Positions 54,827-63,786 of a stretch of 64,000 nt of DNA are shown here, one piece after another. A model generated the notes under the pieces. The model was not told the origin of the DNA, searched no databases, and saw nothing but the letters and a program-made list of their open reading frames with translations. Numbering within the stretch: the first letter of the stretch is position 1; each line of letters begins with the position of its first letter. The stretch is from Rhizobium viscosum (lineage in GTDB: Bacteria; Pseudomonadota; Alphaproteobacteria; Rhizobiales; Rhizobiaceae), in contig NZ_JADBEC010000001.1 in the NCBI RefSeq assembly GCF_014873945.1, positions 4,171,001 through 4,235,000 of the forward strand, given 5' to 3'. Both the position numbers and the translations under genes were made by a program.

Positions 54827-57800
54827 TCAGGAGTGGATGGCCGGTGCGGTTGGCGGGGCTTCTGTGGCAGGCGTCGTTTCCTCCTCGGCGACCGGCCGCC
54901 TCGTCCTCATCAGCTTCAGCACGAAGACGAAGAACGCCGGGACGAAGAAGATGGCCAGCACCGTCGCGGAGATCATGCCGCCGAGGACGCCGGTGCCGAT
55001 GGCGTTCTGGCTGGCGGCACTCGGGCCGGTCGCGATCGCCAGCGGCACGACGCCGAGGGTGAAGGCGAGGGACGTCATGATGATCGGGCGGAAGCGGACG
55101 CGGGCGGCTTCTATTGCCGAATCCAGCAGGGATTTGCCTTCGGCATAATAATCCTTGGCGAATTCCACGATCAGGATGGCGTTCTTGGCGGACAGGCCGA
55201 TGATCGCGATGAGACCCACCTTGAAATAGATGTCGTTGGGCATATCGCGCAGCATCACCGCCGCCACCGAGCCAATGACGCCCAAGGGCACCACGAGCAT
55301 GACCGAGAGCGGGATCGACCAGCTTTCGTAGAGACCTGCCAGGAGCAGGAAGACGAAGAGGATCGACAGGCCGAAGAGGAAGGGCGCCTGGCTGCCGGAG
55401 GTGATTTCTTCCGCCGACTGGCCGGACCATTCGAAGCCGAAACCTTCCGGCAATTGCGAGGCCAGACGCTCCATTTCGGCGATCGCCGCGCCCGAGGACT
55501 GGCCGGGTGCCGGCGCACCGGAGATGCGCACGGTCGGATAGCCGTTGTAGCCGACGATCTGCGGCGCGCCCTTCTGCCATTGGGCAATGGCGAAGGAGGA
55601 GAGGGGCACCATGCCGCCGCTCGCATTGCGCACGTTGATCTTCATCACATCGTCGATCTGCAGGCGGGCGCGGTCATCCGCCTGGACGATGACGCGCTGC
55701 ATGCGGCCGGTATTCGGGTAGTCGTTGATATAGGACGAGCCGAGATTGGCGGTGATGGCGTTGTTGATATCGGCAAAGGAGATGCCGAAGGTGTTGGCCT
55801 TTTCGCGGTCGATCACCATCAGCACCTGGGCTGCGTCAGGCATGCCTTCGACGCGCATTCCCGTCAGAACCGGGCTCTTGCCCGCCATCTGCATCAGCTG
55901 GCCGGCGGCCTCGACAAGCGCCGTCTGGCCCTTGCCGCCGCGGTCCTGCAGGCGGAAGGAGAAGCCGCCGGTGGCGCCGAAGCCTTCGATCGGCGGCGGC
56001 GAGAGCGCGAAGGTGGTGGCGTCCTTCAGGGCGAAGAGCTGGCCGTTCACACGGTTGGCGATTTCCTGCACGGTGTTGCCGGGGCCGCGGTCTGCCCAGT
56101 CCTTCAGCGTCACGAAGGCGAGGGCGGCATTGGCGCCGTTGCCCGAGAAGGAGAAGCCCTGGATCGCGACGATATTCTCGACGGCGGATTCGGAGCGGAA
56201 GATCTTTTCCACCTGCTTGATGGATTCGATCGTGCGGTTGGCGCTCGCCTCCGGCGGGCCCTGGATATCAACGATCATGTAGCCCTGGTCTTCGTCAGGC
56301 ACGAAGGCCGTCGGCAGGTTGATGAAGAGATAGCCGAGGCCGACGACGAGGGCGAGATAGACGATCATCATGCGGCCGGCGCGCCGCGCCATGCCGGTGA
56401 CGGTCGTCGAATAGCCCGCGGTGATGCGCTCGAAATTGCGGTTGAACCAGCCGCCGATGCCGCGCTTGTGGTGATGGCCCTGCTTGATCGGCTTCAGGAA
56501 GGTGGCGCAAAGGGCCGGCGTCAGCGACAGCGCCAGGAAGGCCGAGAACAGGATCGAGACGACCATGGTCAGCGAGAACTGGCGGTAGATGATGCCGGTC
56601 GAGCCGGGGAAGAAGGCCATGGGAATGAAGACGCAGGAGAGAACCAGCGTGATGCCCATGATGGCGCCGGTGATCTGGCTCATCGCCTTCTGTGCCGCCT
56701 TTTTGGGCGAGAGCCCTTCCTCGGCCATGATGCGCTCGACATTTTCGACGACGACGATCGCGTCATCGACGAGGATGCCGATCGCCAGCACCATGGCGAA
56801 CATGGTCAAAACGTTGATGGAAAATCCGGTCGCATACATGACCGCGCAGGTGCCGAGCAACGCCACGGGTACCACGAGCGTCGGGATCACCGTGTAGCGG
56901 AAATTCTGCAGGAAGATGAACATGACCACGAAGACGAGGGCGACGGCCTCGACCAGCGTGTGGATGACCTTCTCGATCGAGGCCGAGACGAAGGGGCTGG
57001 TATCGTAGGGAACGGAATATTCGATGCCCGACGGGAAGAAGCGGGAAAGCTCCTTCATCTTCGCGTTGACGGCGTTGGAGACGGCCACCGCGTTACCGGT
57101 CGACGAGAGCTGGATGGCGATCGCGGCACTCGGCTGGCCGTTCAGGCGGCTCGTAAAATTATAGGATTCCGCACCCTGCTCGACGCGGGCGACATCCTTC
57201 AGCCGCACGGTGGAGCCATCGGCATTGGCGCGCAGGATGATCTCGCCGAATTGCTCCGGCGTCTGCAACTGGCCCTGCACGAGAACGGTCGCCGTCAGGT
57301 CCTGGGTGACCGGGTTCGGCGCGGCGCCGATCTGGCCGGCGGCCACCTGGGCGTTCTGGGCGGTGATGGCCGCGTTGATGTCATCGGTCGTCAGGTTCAG
57401 GCCGACCATCTTGTCCGGGTCGATCCAGACGCGTAGCGCGCGCTGGGCGGCAAAGAGCTGGGCGCGGCCGACGCCATCGATGCGGCGCAGCTCGCCGATG
57501 ATGTTGCGGGTGATGTAATCGCCGAGCGCCACTTCATCGCGGTTGCCGTCCGTTGAGGTCAGCGCGATGAACATGAGGAAGCCGGAGCTCGCCTCCTCGA
57601 CGGTGATGCCCTGCGAACGCACGGTCGCGGGCAGGCGGGCTTCAACGCGGCGGATGGCATTCTGCACGTCGACGGAGGCCTGGTCGATATCGGTGCCGGC
57701 GCGGAAGGTGGCGTTGATGCTGACCGAGCCTGAATTGTCCGAGGTCGATTCGAAATACATCAGGCCTTCGACGCCGTTCAGCTCATCCTCGATCTGGCGA

Positions 57801-57985
57801 GTGACACCCTGATAGATCTCCTGCGGGGAAGCGCCCGGATAGGAGGTGGAGATCGAAAGCTGCGGCGGGGCGACCTTCGGATATTGCGAGACCGGCAGGA
57901 AGGGGATCGCGATGATACCGGCAATCGAGATGAACAGCGCGAAGACCCAGGCCAGGATCGGCCTGCGAATGAAGAATTGTGCCAT
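54827..57985 (-). CDS. RND multidrug efflux permease (HAE1/AcrB type)
   Basis: This 1052-residue inner-membrane proton-driven pump exports drugs and other toxic compounds. It has twelve membrane helices in two halves, the helix 4 motif GILVDDAIVVVENVER with paired Asp residues of the proton relay, and the C-terminal ITGAIMGITLVLSCVFIPMA-type helix. Length and layout match AcrB/MexB. It starts 6 bp after the adaptor gene ends and is terminated by the hairpin at 54763. It needs an outer-membrane channel encoded elsewhere. Confidence 0.95.
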   Translation of the reverse strand: MAQFFIRRPILAWVFALFISIAGIIAIPFLPVSQYPKVAPPQLSISTSYPGASPQEIYQGVTRQIEDELNGVEGLMYFESTSDNSGSVSINATFRAGTDIDQASVDVQNAIRRVEARLPATVRSQGITVEEASSGFLMFIALTSTDGNRDEVALGDYITRNIIGELRRIDGVGRAQLFAAQRALRVWIDPDKMVGLNLTTDDINAAITAQNAQVAAGQIGAAPNPVTQDLTATVLVQGQLQTPEQFGEIILRANADGSTVRLKDVARVEQGAESYNFTSRLNGQPSAAIAIQLSSTGNAVAVSNAVNAKMKELSRFFPSGIEYSVPYDTSPFVSASIEKVIHTLVEAVALVFVVMFIFLQNFRYTVIPTLVVPVALLGTCAVMYATGFSINVLTMFAMVLAIGILVDDAIVVVENVERIMAEEGLSPKKAAQKAMSQITGAIMGITLVLSCVFIPMAFFPGSTGIIYRQFSLTMVVSILFSAFLALSLTPALCATFLKPIKQGHHHKRGIGGWFNRNFERITAGYSTTVTGMARRAGRMMIVYLALVVGLGYLFINLPTAFVPDEDQGYMIVDIQGPPEASANRTIESIKQVEKIFRSESAVENIVAIQGFSFSGNGANAALAFVTLKDWADRGPGNTVQEIANRVNGQLFALKDATTFALSPPPIEGFGATGGFSFRLQDRGGKGQTALVEAAGQLMQMAGKSPVLTGMRVEGMPDAAQVLMVIDREKANTFGISFADINNAITANLGSSYINDYPNTGRMQRVIVQADDRARLQIDDVMKINVRNASGGMVPLSSFAIAQWQKGAPQIVGYNGYPTVRISGAPAPGQSSGAAIAEMERLASQLPEGFGFEWSGQSAEEITSGSQAPFLFGLSILFVFLLLAGLYESWSIPLSVMLVVPLGVIGSVAAVMLRDMPNDIYFKVGLIAIIGLSAKNAILIVEFAKDYYAEGKSLLDSAIEAARVRFRPIIMTSLAFTLGVVPLAIATGPSAASQNAIGTGVLGGMISATVLAIFFVPAFFVFVLKLMRTRRPVAEEETTPATEAPPTAPAIHS

Positions 57986-57991
57986 GAGACT

Positions 57992-59191
57992 TTACTCCGC
58001 CTTCGCAGGGGTGGCCGGGGCGTTTGCCCCCGCATCCGCCGTCGCATCCGGCTTCCAGGGTTCGGGCGCCACGGTCGCGCCGGGCTGTACCTTCTGCACG
58101 CCATCGGCAATGACCGTTTCACCGCTCTTGAGACCCGTTTCCACGACCCATTCGGAGCCGAGAACCTGGCCGAGGGTGACGGGGCGAAGCTCCGCCTTGT
58201 TGCCTTCGGCGAGCACATAGACCTGCGCCTGGCCGGCCTCGTTTCGCGTCACCGCCCGCTGCGGCACGGTCAGCGCATCCTGGCGCACGGCCTGTTCGAT
58301 GCGCACGCGCACATACATGCCGGGCAGGAGATCGCCATGCTTGTTGGGGAATTCGGCGCGCAGCGTCACCTGTCCGGTATTGGGGTCGACATTGGCGCTG
58401 GCAAAGAGCAGCCGGCCGGGCTCGGCATAGAGGCTGCCATCGTCGAAGACGAGCTCGACGCGGGCTTCGCCGGGGGCGGCACTCTCCAGCTTGCCTTCGG
58501 CCACCGCCCGCTTGAGGTTCAGGAGATCCTGGGCGGACTGGGTGAAGTCGGCATAGACGGGGTCGATCTGCTGGATCAGCGCCAGGTTGGAGGTGCCGTC
58601 GGCAGTGACGAGCGCGCCTTCGGTGACGAGGGCTCCGCCGATGATGCCGGTAATGGGCGCGCGGACTTCGGTATAGTCGAGATTGATCTTGGCTTCGTCG
58701 AGGCCGGCTTCGGCGCTTGCCACATCCGCATCGGCCTGGGCGAGATTGACGGAGGCGGTATCGTAATCGATGCCGGTCGCGATGTTGCGTTCCTTCAGGT
58801 TCTGCTGGCGCTCCAGCTGCAGGCGGGCATTCTGCTGCGTGGCCTTGGCGCGCTGCAGCGTGGCTTCGGCAGAGGCGACGCGCACGCGGAAGAGGCGCGG
58901 ATCGATGCGGTAGAGCACGTCGCCCTGCTTGACGAGTGTGCCCTGTTCGAAGACGCGCTCTTGCAGGATGCCGGAAACGCGGGCGCGCACTTCCGACACG
59001 CGGGTGGCGGCAATGCGGCCCGGCAGTTCGTTGACCACGGGCACGGCATGGGCCTTCATCTCGACCACGCCGACGGCTGCCGGCGGCATCTGCATGCCCT
59101 CTTGGGCGAGCGTCTGCCCGGCGGTGAGTACGAGAAGGGTTGTGGCTGCCATCATCGCCTTCAGGCGCGGCAGTCTGGTATTGCGCAACAT
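57992..59191 (-). CDS. RND efflux periplasmic adaptor (membrane fusion protein)
   Basis: This 399-residue HlyD-type adaptor bridges the pump and outer-membrane channel. It has an N-terminal signal sequence (LLVLTAGQTLA), lipoyl-like half-motifs (ARVSGILQERVFEQG and VRAPITGIIGGALV) around a coiled-coil hairpin, and beta-barrel and membrane-proximal domains. A 6-bp gap to the permease shows they are co-translated. Confidence 0.93.
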   Translation of the reverse strand: MLRNTRLPRLKAMMAATTLLVLTAGQTLAQEGMQMPPAAVGVVEMKAHAVPVVNELPGRIAATRVSEVRARVSGILQERVFEQGTLVKQGDVLYRIDPRLFRVRVASAEATLQRAKATQQNARLQLERQQNLKERNIATGIDYDTASVNLAQADADVASAEAGLDEAKINLDYTEVRAPITGIIGGALVTEGALVTADGTSNLALIQQIDPVYADFTQSAQDLLNLKRAVAEGKLESAAPGEARVELVFDDGSLYAEPGRLLFASANVDPNTGQVTLRAEFPNKHGDLLPGMYVRVRIEQAVRQDALTVPQRAVTRNEAGQAQVYVLAEGNKAELRPVTLGQVLGSEWVVETGLKSGETVIADGVQKVQPGATVAPEPWKPDATADAGANAPATPAKAE

Positions 59192-59327
59192 CGATCCTAT
59201 CCCTTTTTGGCCGCCCCGGCGGCTTGCTAGGTTATTGCTTTGGTTTCTTCATCTTCACGCAATTCCGGACGGAAAACCGTTTTGCGCTTTTCCTGGAACT
59301 GCTTAAGTTATTGTCGTTTAGAGCTTT

Positions 59328-59918
59328 TCAAGTCTTCGTTTGTGGAGGCTCGGTGAAGGTCGTGTAGACCTTGCGGATATCCTCGAGCAGTTCCTGCCGT
59401 TCCGGGCCGCTCCAGCGGTGGAAATCGAAGAGTTCGGTACAGTAGAAGCCGGTCAGCGTCAGATAGGCCATCAGCGCCGCCCGCGGTTTCGGCCCGGCGG
59501 CCATGGCCGCCAGATCGTCGACCACCCATCTGCGGATGATCTGCTGCAGATTTTCTTCGCTCGACATCGAAGCGCTGATCGCCATCGCGACGGCGCGGTC
59601 GGTATCGTCGAGCGTCTTGTCGGCCGAAGCAATGCGGCCGTAAAGCTCCGGGTGAGGGGTATCGGCAGCCGCCTTCACGCATTCCTGCATATGGGCGACA
59701 TCGGCCCCGACGCGGCGGTCGACCAGCGCTTCCAGAAGCGCGCTCTTGGTCTTGTGGTCATAGACCACGCGCGACTTGCTGACGCCGGCTTCCTTCGCCA
59801 CCGCATCGATCGAAAGCCCGGCCGCACCTGATCGTACGACGACGCGCTCGGCAGCGTCGAGAATATCGTCAGTGGTGATCTTGCGCGTTCGCGTCACGGA
59901 TAGGGTTCCCGGTTTCAT
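59328..59918 (-). CDS. TetR-family regulator of the RND operon
   Basis: The product has 196 residues. The N-terminal HTH is typical (DDILDAAERVVVRSGAAGLS, then KEAGVSKSRVVYDHKTKSAL). It lies just upstream of the adaptor gene on the same strand, so it is the likely repressor of the efflux genes and of itself. A promoter with a CGAACGTTCG palindrome in its spacer lies directly before the ATG, with no Shine-Dalgarno (possibly leaderless). The ligand is unknown. Confidence 0.9.
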   Translation of the reverse strand: MKPGTLSVTRTRKITTDDILDAAERVVVRSGAAGLSIDAVAKEAGVSKSRVVYDHKTKSALLEALVDRRVGADVAHMQECVKAAADTPHPELYGRIASADKTLDDTDRAVAMAISASMSSEENLQQIIRRWVVDDLAAMAAGPKPRAALMAYLTLTGFYCTELFDFHRWSGPERQELLEDIRKVYTTFTEPPQTKT

Positions 59919-59923
59919 GGATA

Positions 59924-59952
59924 AAAATACGAACGTTCGGATTTAAATGCAA
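59924..59952 (-). promoter_or_regulatory. Promoter with palindromic operator for the RND regulator
   Basis: On the minus strand: -35 TTGCAT (59947-59952), a 17-bp spacer, -10 TATTTT (59924-59929). The perfect palindrome CGAACGTTCG (59930-59939) sits in the spacer, a good place for autorepression. The -10 ends five bases before the ATG at 59918, so the transcript would be leaderless. Confidence 0.6.
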
Positions 59953-60043
59953 GCGCTTTTGTTTTTTACTCGCCTGCGTTGCCGGGCGTGGCTTTTCGCG
60001 TTTCTGCGCACTATGGTCTCGGCCGTGAACGCAGGGGGAACAT

Positions 60044-60892
60044 ATGCGAATCAATCCGGCCATGGCGTCGCGTTATGTCTGCATGGCCATTGCGGCGGCT
60101 GTCGTCCTTTTTCAATTGCTGTCATTTGCCCGGAACGGCGTTCATGCAAGCGATTGGGGATTGTACTTGGTCGTCGCCCTGGCGTTCTGGCTGGTGGGTG
60201 CGCCACCAAAGCCCGACGAGAATTCAGCAGCCAAAAACACACCGTCGCAGAGCCGGGCATCCAAGGGGTCGGTGTCCCGGAGATCCGCGCCTGATGCCAG
60301 CGTCTCACAGGATGTCCGCTCCCCGGAGATCCTTGATATTGAACGCAAGCTTCTCACCCTGAACGGCAAGGTTCTCTCTATGGAAATCATGTGGCGCGCT
60401 CGCAACATGATCCATGAGATCCCCAAGCCGTTCGATACTGAGGAAGGTTACGTAACGTCGACCGATGGCCCAAAACTGCTGGAATACAGCAGACTGAGGG
60501 AAAAGACATGGCTACTTTGCTTCGGTCTTGTCGCAATCCGCAGGGCCGGGACGGACCTCGACTACGTCAATAGTGAAGAATTTCTGGAAATGTGGCAGCA
60601 GACTTTCAACAGTATGACAGATGAGGCCGTATTCCCGCAGGCGGGACTGGGTTTCACCATCTATCCTGAAGAAATGGTGCATCGCTTTGTGTATGACCTG
60701 GACGCCGTCAAGCACTTCGTGATTGATGCAGCCAAGGCAGCAGGGCGGGGCGAGGCTGGTGGTGCAAAGCCTTTACTTGATTGGATCGGGGAACAGGGAT
60801 TGGAGCTCTCCGAGCCGCAGTTGATCAGGAATGCTCTCAGGACGTTGGAAGAGTGGAAAGCCAATTCGCCTGCTTCTGCCTATCCGGAGTAG
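60044..60892 (+). CDS. Hypothetical membrane-anchored protein, 282 aa
   Basis: GCAGGGGGAA precedes the ATG. Two N-terminal membrane helices (YVCMAIAAAVVLFQLLSFA and LYLVVALAFWLVGAP) are followed by a Ser-rich linker and a soluble C-terminal domain (~110-280) with mixed helices (ERKLLTLNGKVLSMEIMWRA, EEFLEMWQQTFNSM). No catalytic motif is recognised. It is divergent from the RND regulator but shares no visible operon link. Confidence 0.65.
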   Translation: MRINPAMASRYVCMAIAAAVVLFQLLSFARNGVHASDWGLYLVVALAFWLVGAPPKPDENSAAKNTPSQSRASKGSVSRRSAPDASVSQDVRSPEILDIERKLLTLNGKVLSMEIMWRARNMIHEIPKPFDTEEGYVTSTDGPKLLEYSRLREKTWLLCFGLVAIRRAGTDLDYVNSEEFLEMWQQTFNSMTDEAVFPQAGLGFTIYPEEMVHRFVYDLDAVKHFVIDAAKAAGRGEAGGAKPLLDWIGEQGLELSEPQLIRNALRTLEEWKANSPASAYPE

Positions 60893-60978
60893 ACATTCGC
60901 AAGCGATAAGAATGGATGGGGTAAGCCAGCAGGCATCCGCGCTCACCCCACCCGCAAAACCCGCGCCCCCACCGGCTG

Positions 60979-61236
60979 CTAGAGGCCCTTGAACAATAGC
61001 GGCCGCACTTGTGTGCCGCTCATCAGTTCCGGTGCCTGGAGCGTCGTTTCCCGCGAGACGAGGATTTCGCCGGGTGCCGCCTGCGATTCCAGCCTTACAG
61101 CCTGATTGACCACGCCGCCGATCACGGTGAAATTGCTGTGGAAGCTCGAAAATGCGCCGATCTGCACATCGCCGGCATGGATGCCGATGTCGAGCGGCTG
61201 GCCGGCGATCTTGTGGCGGAGGTAAAACTCCGTCAC
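60979..61236 (-). pseudogene. Truncated class III adenylate cyclase remnant
   Basis: The minus-strand frame reads the second half of a cyclase domain: GIHAGDVQIGAF, then GGVVNQAVRLESQ and GEILVSRETTLQ, ending LLFKGL as complete cyclases do. The first half, with both metal aspartates, is absent (a stop lies just 5' of the fragment). It is a third cyclase-related locus in the window, after 1711 and 17490. Confidence 0.65.
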
Positions 61237-61320
61237 AACGACCAGGGACCACTAGGCCGCCGGCGGATGCCGCGTGCGGCGACCGGAGTCGCCGCCGGTC
61301 GAATGACGGGAAGGGTGTCA

Positions 61321-62691
61321 ATGACGTTCAGATCGAAAATCCTGGTCCTCGCTGTCGGTCCCCTGATCGTGGTCACGCTGGCGGTCACCATGCTGCTCAC
61401 CTGGCAATCGGCCAAGCTTGCGCGCAGCAATTCGGCCGCGTTCGAGGAAGCGATGCTGCGCTCGAAGGAAGGGGAGATCGCAAATCTCGTCAGTGTGGCC
61501 ATGTCATCCATCCAATCTGTCTACGAGGGCGCGGGGGTGGATGACGCCGCCGCCAAGGAGCGCGTCGCTGCGATCCTGAATTCGCTCGATTACGGCAAGG
61601 ACGGATATTTCTTCGTCTACGACTATGCCGGCAACAACGTCGTCCATCCCCGGCAGGCGTTCCGTAACGGCAGGAATTGGATGACGCTGGTGGACCCTGA
61701 CGGCGACCGGGTCATCCGCGAGCTTATCGCCGCCGCCAGAAGCGGTGGCGGCTATCACCGCTACAAGTGGCAGAAACCCTCCACTGAGGCCGTCGCCGAC
61801 AAGATTTCCTATGTGGTGGCGCTTCCCAAATGGGGCTGGGTGCTGGGCACGGGCGCCTATCTGGACGATGTCGCGGTCCAGACCTCGGCGGCCAACGCAG
61901 CGCTGCGCGAGCGCACGCGGCAGAGTTTCATCATCGTCGCGCTGTTTGCCGTACCGGCGGTGGTGATCGTCTTTTCGACTTGTCTCTATCTCACGCTCGA
62001 CGAGCGCCGGATGGCCGACGGGGCGCTGAAGCAGCTGACGCAGCGCGTCATCGACACGCAGGAATCCGAGCGGACCAGGCTGGCGCGGGAGCTGCACGAC
62101 GGCATCTCGCAGGACATGCTCGGCGTGCGCTTCGCGATGGAGCTTGCGGGGCGACATGCGGAAACGACGGAGCTGAAGGAGGCGATCGACGAAAGCGTCA
62201 AGGGGCTCAATGCCACGATCCGCGAGATCCGCGAAATCTCGCATGACCTGCGGCCGCGTGTCCTTGACGATATGGGGCTGGCTGCCGCCATCAAGAACCT
62301 GGCGGAGAAATTCTCGCTGCGCACCGGGCTGGCGCTGACGATGGACATGGAGACCTTCGTGGACGATCTTTCGCCCGACGCGCGCACGGCCCTTTTTCGC
62401 GTCACCCAGGAGGCGCTGAACAATGTAGAGCGGCATTCGAAGGCCACGGCGCTGGAAATCAGGCTATGGAGCGAGAACGGGCGCGCCAGGATGCAGATCG
62501 CCGATAACGGCCTCGGGCTGCCGTCCGGCTTCATCAGGCAAAACGAAGGGCTTGGCCTGCAGAACATCCGCGAGCGTGTTGCGCATTTCGGCGGGATCGT
62601 GATTATCGGCGGTACGGAAAAAGGCACGAGGCTGCAGGTAATGCTGCCGCGATCGGCTGCGCTGGCGGACGCTGCGACAAAAGCAGCTTGA
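61321..62691 (+). CDS. Cache-domain sensor histidine kinase (NarL/HisKA_3 type)
   Basis: The product has 456 residues from the ATG at 61321. An N-terminal membrane helix leads to a periplasmic single-Cache domain (~35-190, DYGKDGYFFVYDYAGNNV), then a second helix (IIVALFAVPAVVIVFSTCL). A HisKA_3 dimerisation helix follows, with phospho-acceptor His in RLARELHDGIS, and a HATPase with N box QEALNNVERH and DNGLGL. Cache domains often bind small carboxylates. The next genes (LuxR regulator, DUF3311, SSS transporter) match the mctS-mctR-mctP pattern of rhizobia, so it may be MctS, sensing monocarboxylates. Confidence 0.88.
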   Translation: MTFRSKILVLAVGPLIVVTLAVTMLLTWQSAKLARSNSAAFEEAMLRSKEGEIANLVSVAMSSIQSVYEGAGVDDAAAKERVAAILNSLDYGKDGYFFVYDYAGNNVVHPRQAFRNGRNWMTLVDPDGDRVIRELIAAARSGGGYHRYKWQKPSTEAVADKISYVVALPKWGWVLGTGAYLDDVAVQTSAANAALRERTRQSFIIVALFAVPAVVIVFSTCLYLTLDERRMADGALKQLTQRVIDTQESERTRLARELHDGISQDMLGVRFAMELAGRHAETTELKEAIDESVKGLNATIREIREISHDLRPRVLDDMGLAAAIKNLAEKFSLRTGLALTMDMETFVDDLSPDARTALFRVTQEALNNVERHSKATALEIRLWSENGRARMQIADNGLGLPSGFIRQNEGLGLQNIRERVAHFGGIVIIGGTEKGTRLQVMLPRSAALADAATKAA

Positions 62692-62732
62692 GATGGCCGC
62701 TTGAAGCGGCCGTGTGAAAGGGGCGGACGAAG

Positions 62733-63380
62733 ATGACGCCGATCACCGTATTCCTGGTCGACAACCATCCCGTCGTGGTCGACGGGCTGAGGAAGGTTCT
62801 CGACACATACGACAGCGTCAGCGTCGTTGGCGGCGCAAATGACGTGGCCGAGGCGCTGCCGCTCGTGCGGGCGCTGCGCCCGCGCGTCGTGCTTCTCGAT
62901 ATCAACATGCCGAAGACCAGCGGCATCGACGCCATAACGCTGATCAAGGCCGAGAGCCCGGAAAGCCGTATCGTCATGCTGTCGATGCACGACAGCCGCG
63001 AGTATATTTCGTCTTCGATCATGCGCGGTGCTGCGGGCTACGTGCTCAAGGAGGTACCGACCTCCGAGGTCGTGGAGGCGATCGTGACGGTGGCGGGCGG
63101 GCAGACCTATTTTTCCAGCGGCGTGAGGGATCTGCTGCTCAACACTGGTCCGCTGCCGACGGGCGAACGCCTGACCCGGCGCGAACACGAGGTGGCGCGG
63201 CTGGTGGCTGCGGGCAAGAGCAATCGCGAGATCGGCGACGAACTCGGAATCAGCGAGGCGACCGTCGAGACGCACCGCAAGCATCTCAAGCGCAAGCTCG
63301 GCGTCTCCACGACCGCTGATCTCGTGCGCTTCGTGCTGGAGCATCCCGATGCGCTGGCGGAGCTACCCACCAGTGGGTAG
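62733..63380 (+). CDS. LuxR-type response regulator
   Basis: The product has 215 residues. The receiver domain has the phosphorylation site Asp in VVLLDINMP, with switch residues in MLSMHDS and a Lys in YVLKEV. The C-terminal GerE helix-turn-helix is LTRREHEVARLVAAGKSNRE, then ISEATVETHRKHLKRKL. It is 41 bp downstream of the Cache kinase and is its partner. By context it may be MctR, activating the transporter genes that follow. Confidence 0.9.
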   Translation: MTPITVFLVDNHPVVVDGLRKVLDTYDSVSVVGGANDVAEALPLVRALRPRVVLLDINMPKTSGIDAITLIKAESPESRIVMLSMHDSREYISSSIMRGAAGYVLKEVPTSEVVEAIVTVAGGQTYFSSGVRDLLLNTGPLPTGERLTRREHEVARLVAAGKSNREIGDELGISEATVETHRKHLKRKLGVSTTADLVRFVLEHPDALAELPTSG

Positions 63381-63585
63381 TCCGGCGCCAACATCCCCGC
63401 CGCGCGTCTTGAGGCGCGTGCGCTGCCTGTTCTAGCAAGGCTTGCGCACAGCGGAGGATCTGTGCCCAAGGGAGAAAAATCCGCCAGCCATACGACCCGC
63501 CGCGGCTTTGCTGCCGGGTCGGCCCAAGATCTTTCTCCGTCTGGCCGGGCAGGCGCCCGGGCGCTCAGGACGAGAGGATATCATC

Positions 63586-63786
63586 GTGAATCAGAAATCC
63601 ACCGGGAAGGCGGCGCTCTGGCTGCTGCTCATTCCCTATATCGGCCTCCTTTGGGTGCCGTTCTACAATTTCCGCGAGCCCGAACTCTTCGGCTTTCCCT
63701 TCTTCTATTGGTATCAGCTGCTCTGGGTGCCGATCACCGCAGCCCTGATCTGGGTCGCCTACAGGAGCATGCGCGATGGGGAGTGA
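63586..63786 (+). CDS. DUF3311 small membrane protein
   Basis: The product has 66 residues, starting GTG at 63586 with GAGAGGA upstream. It has two membrane helices (ALWLLLIPYIGLLWVPFY and LLWVPITAALIWVAY) and the typical NxxEPxLFGFPFFYWYQ segment of DUF3311. Such proteins accompany SSS-family symporters, and here its stop overlaps the transporter start. Confidence 0.85.
   Translation: MNQKSTGKAALWLLLIPYIGLLWVPFYNFREPELFGFPFFYWYQLLWVPITAALIWVAYRSMRDGE

Noticed and set aside
54668..57436. 922-codon open frame opposite the RND permease
   Set aside because: Low-complexity Arg/Asp/His-rich translation typical of an antisense shadow.
57884..59230. 448-codon frame opposite the efflux adaptor
   Set aside because: Antisense shadow; no motif.
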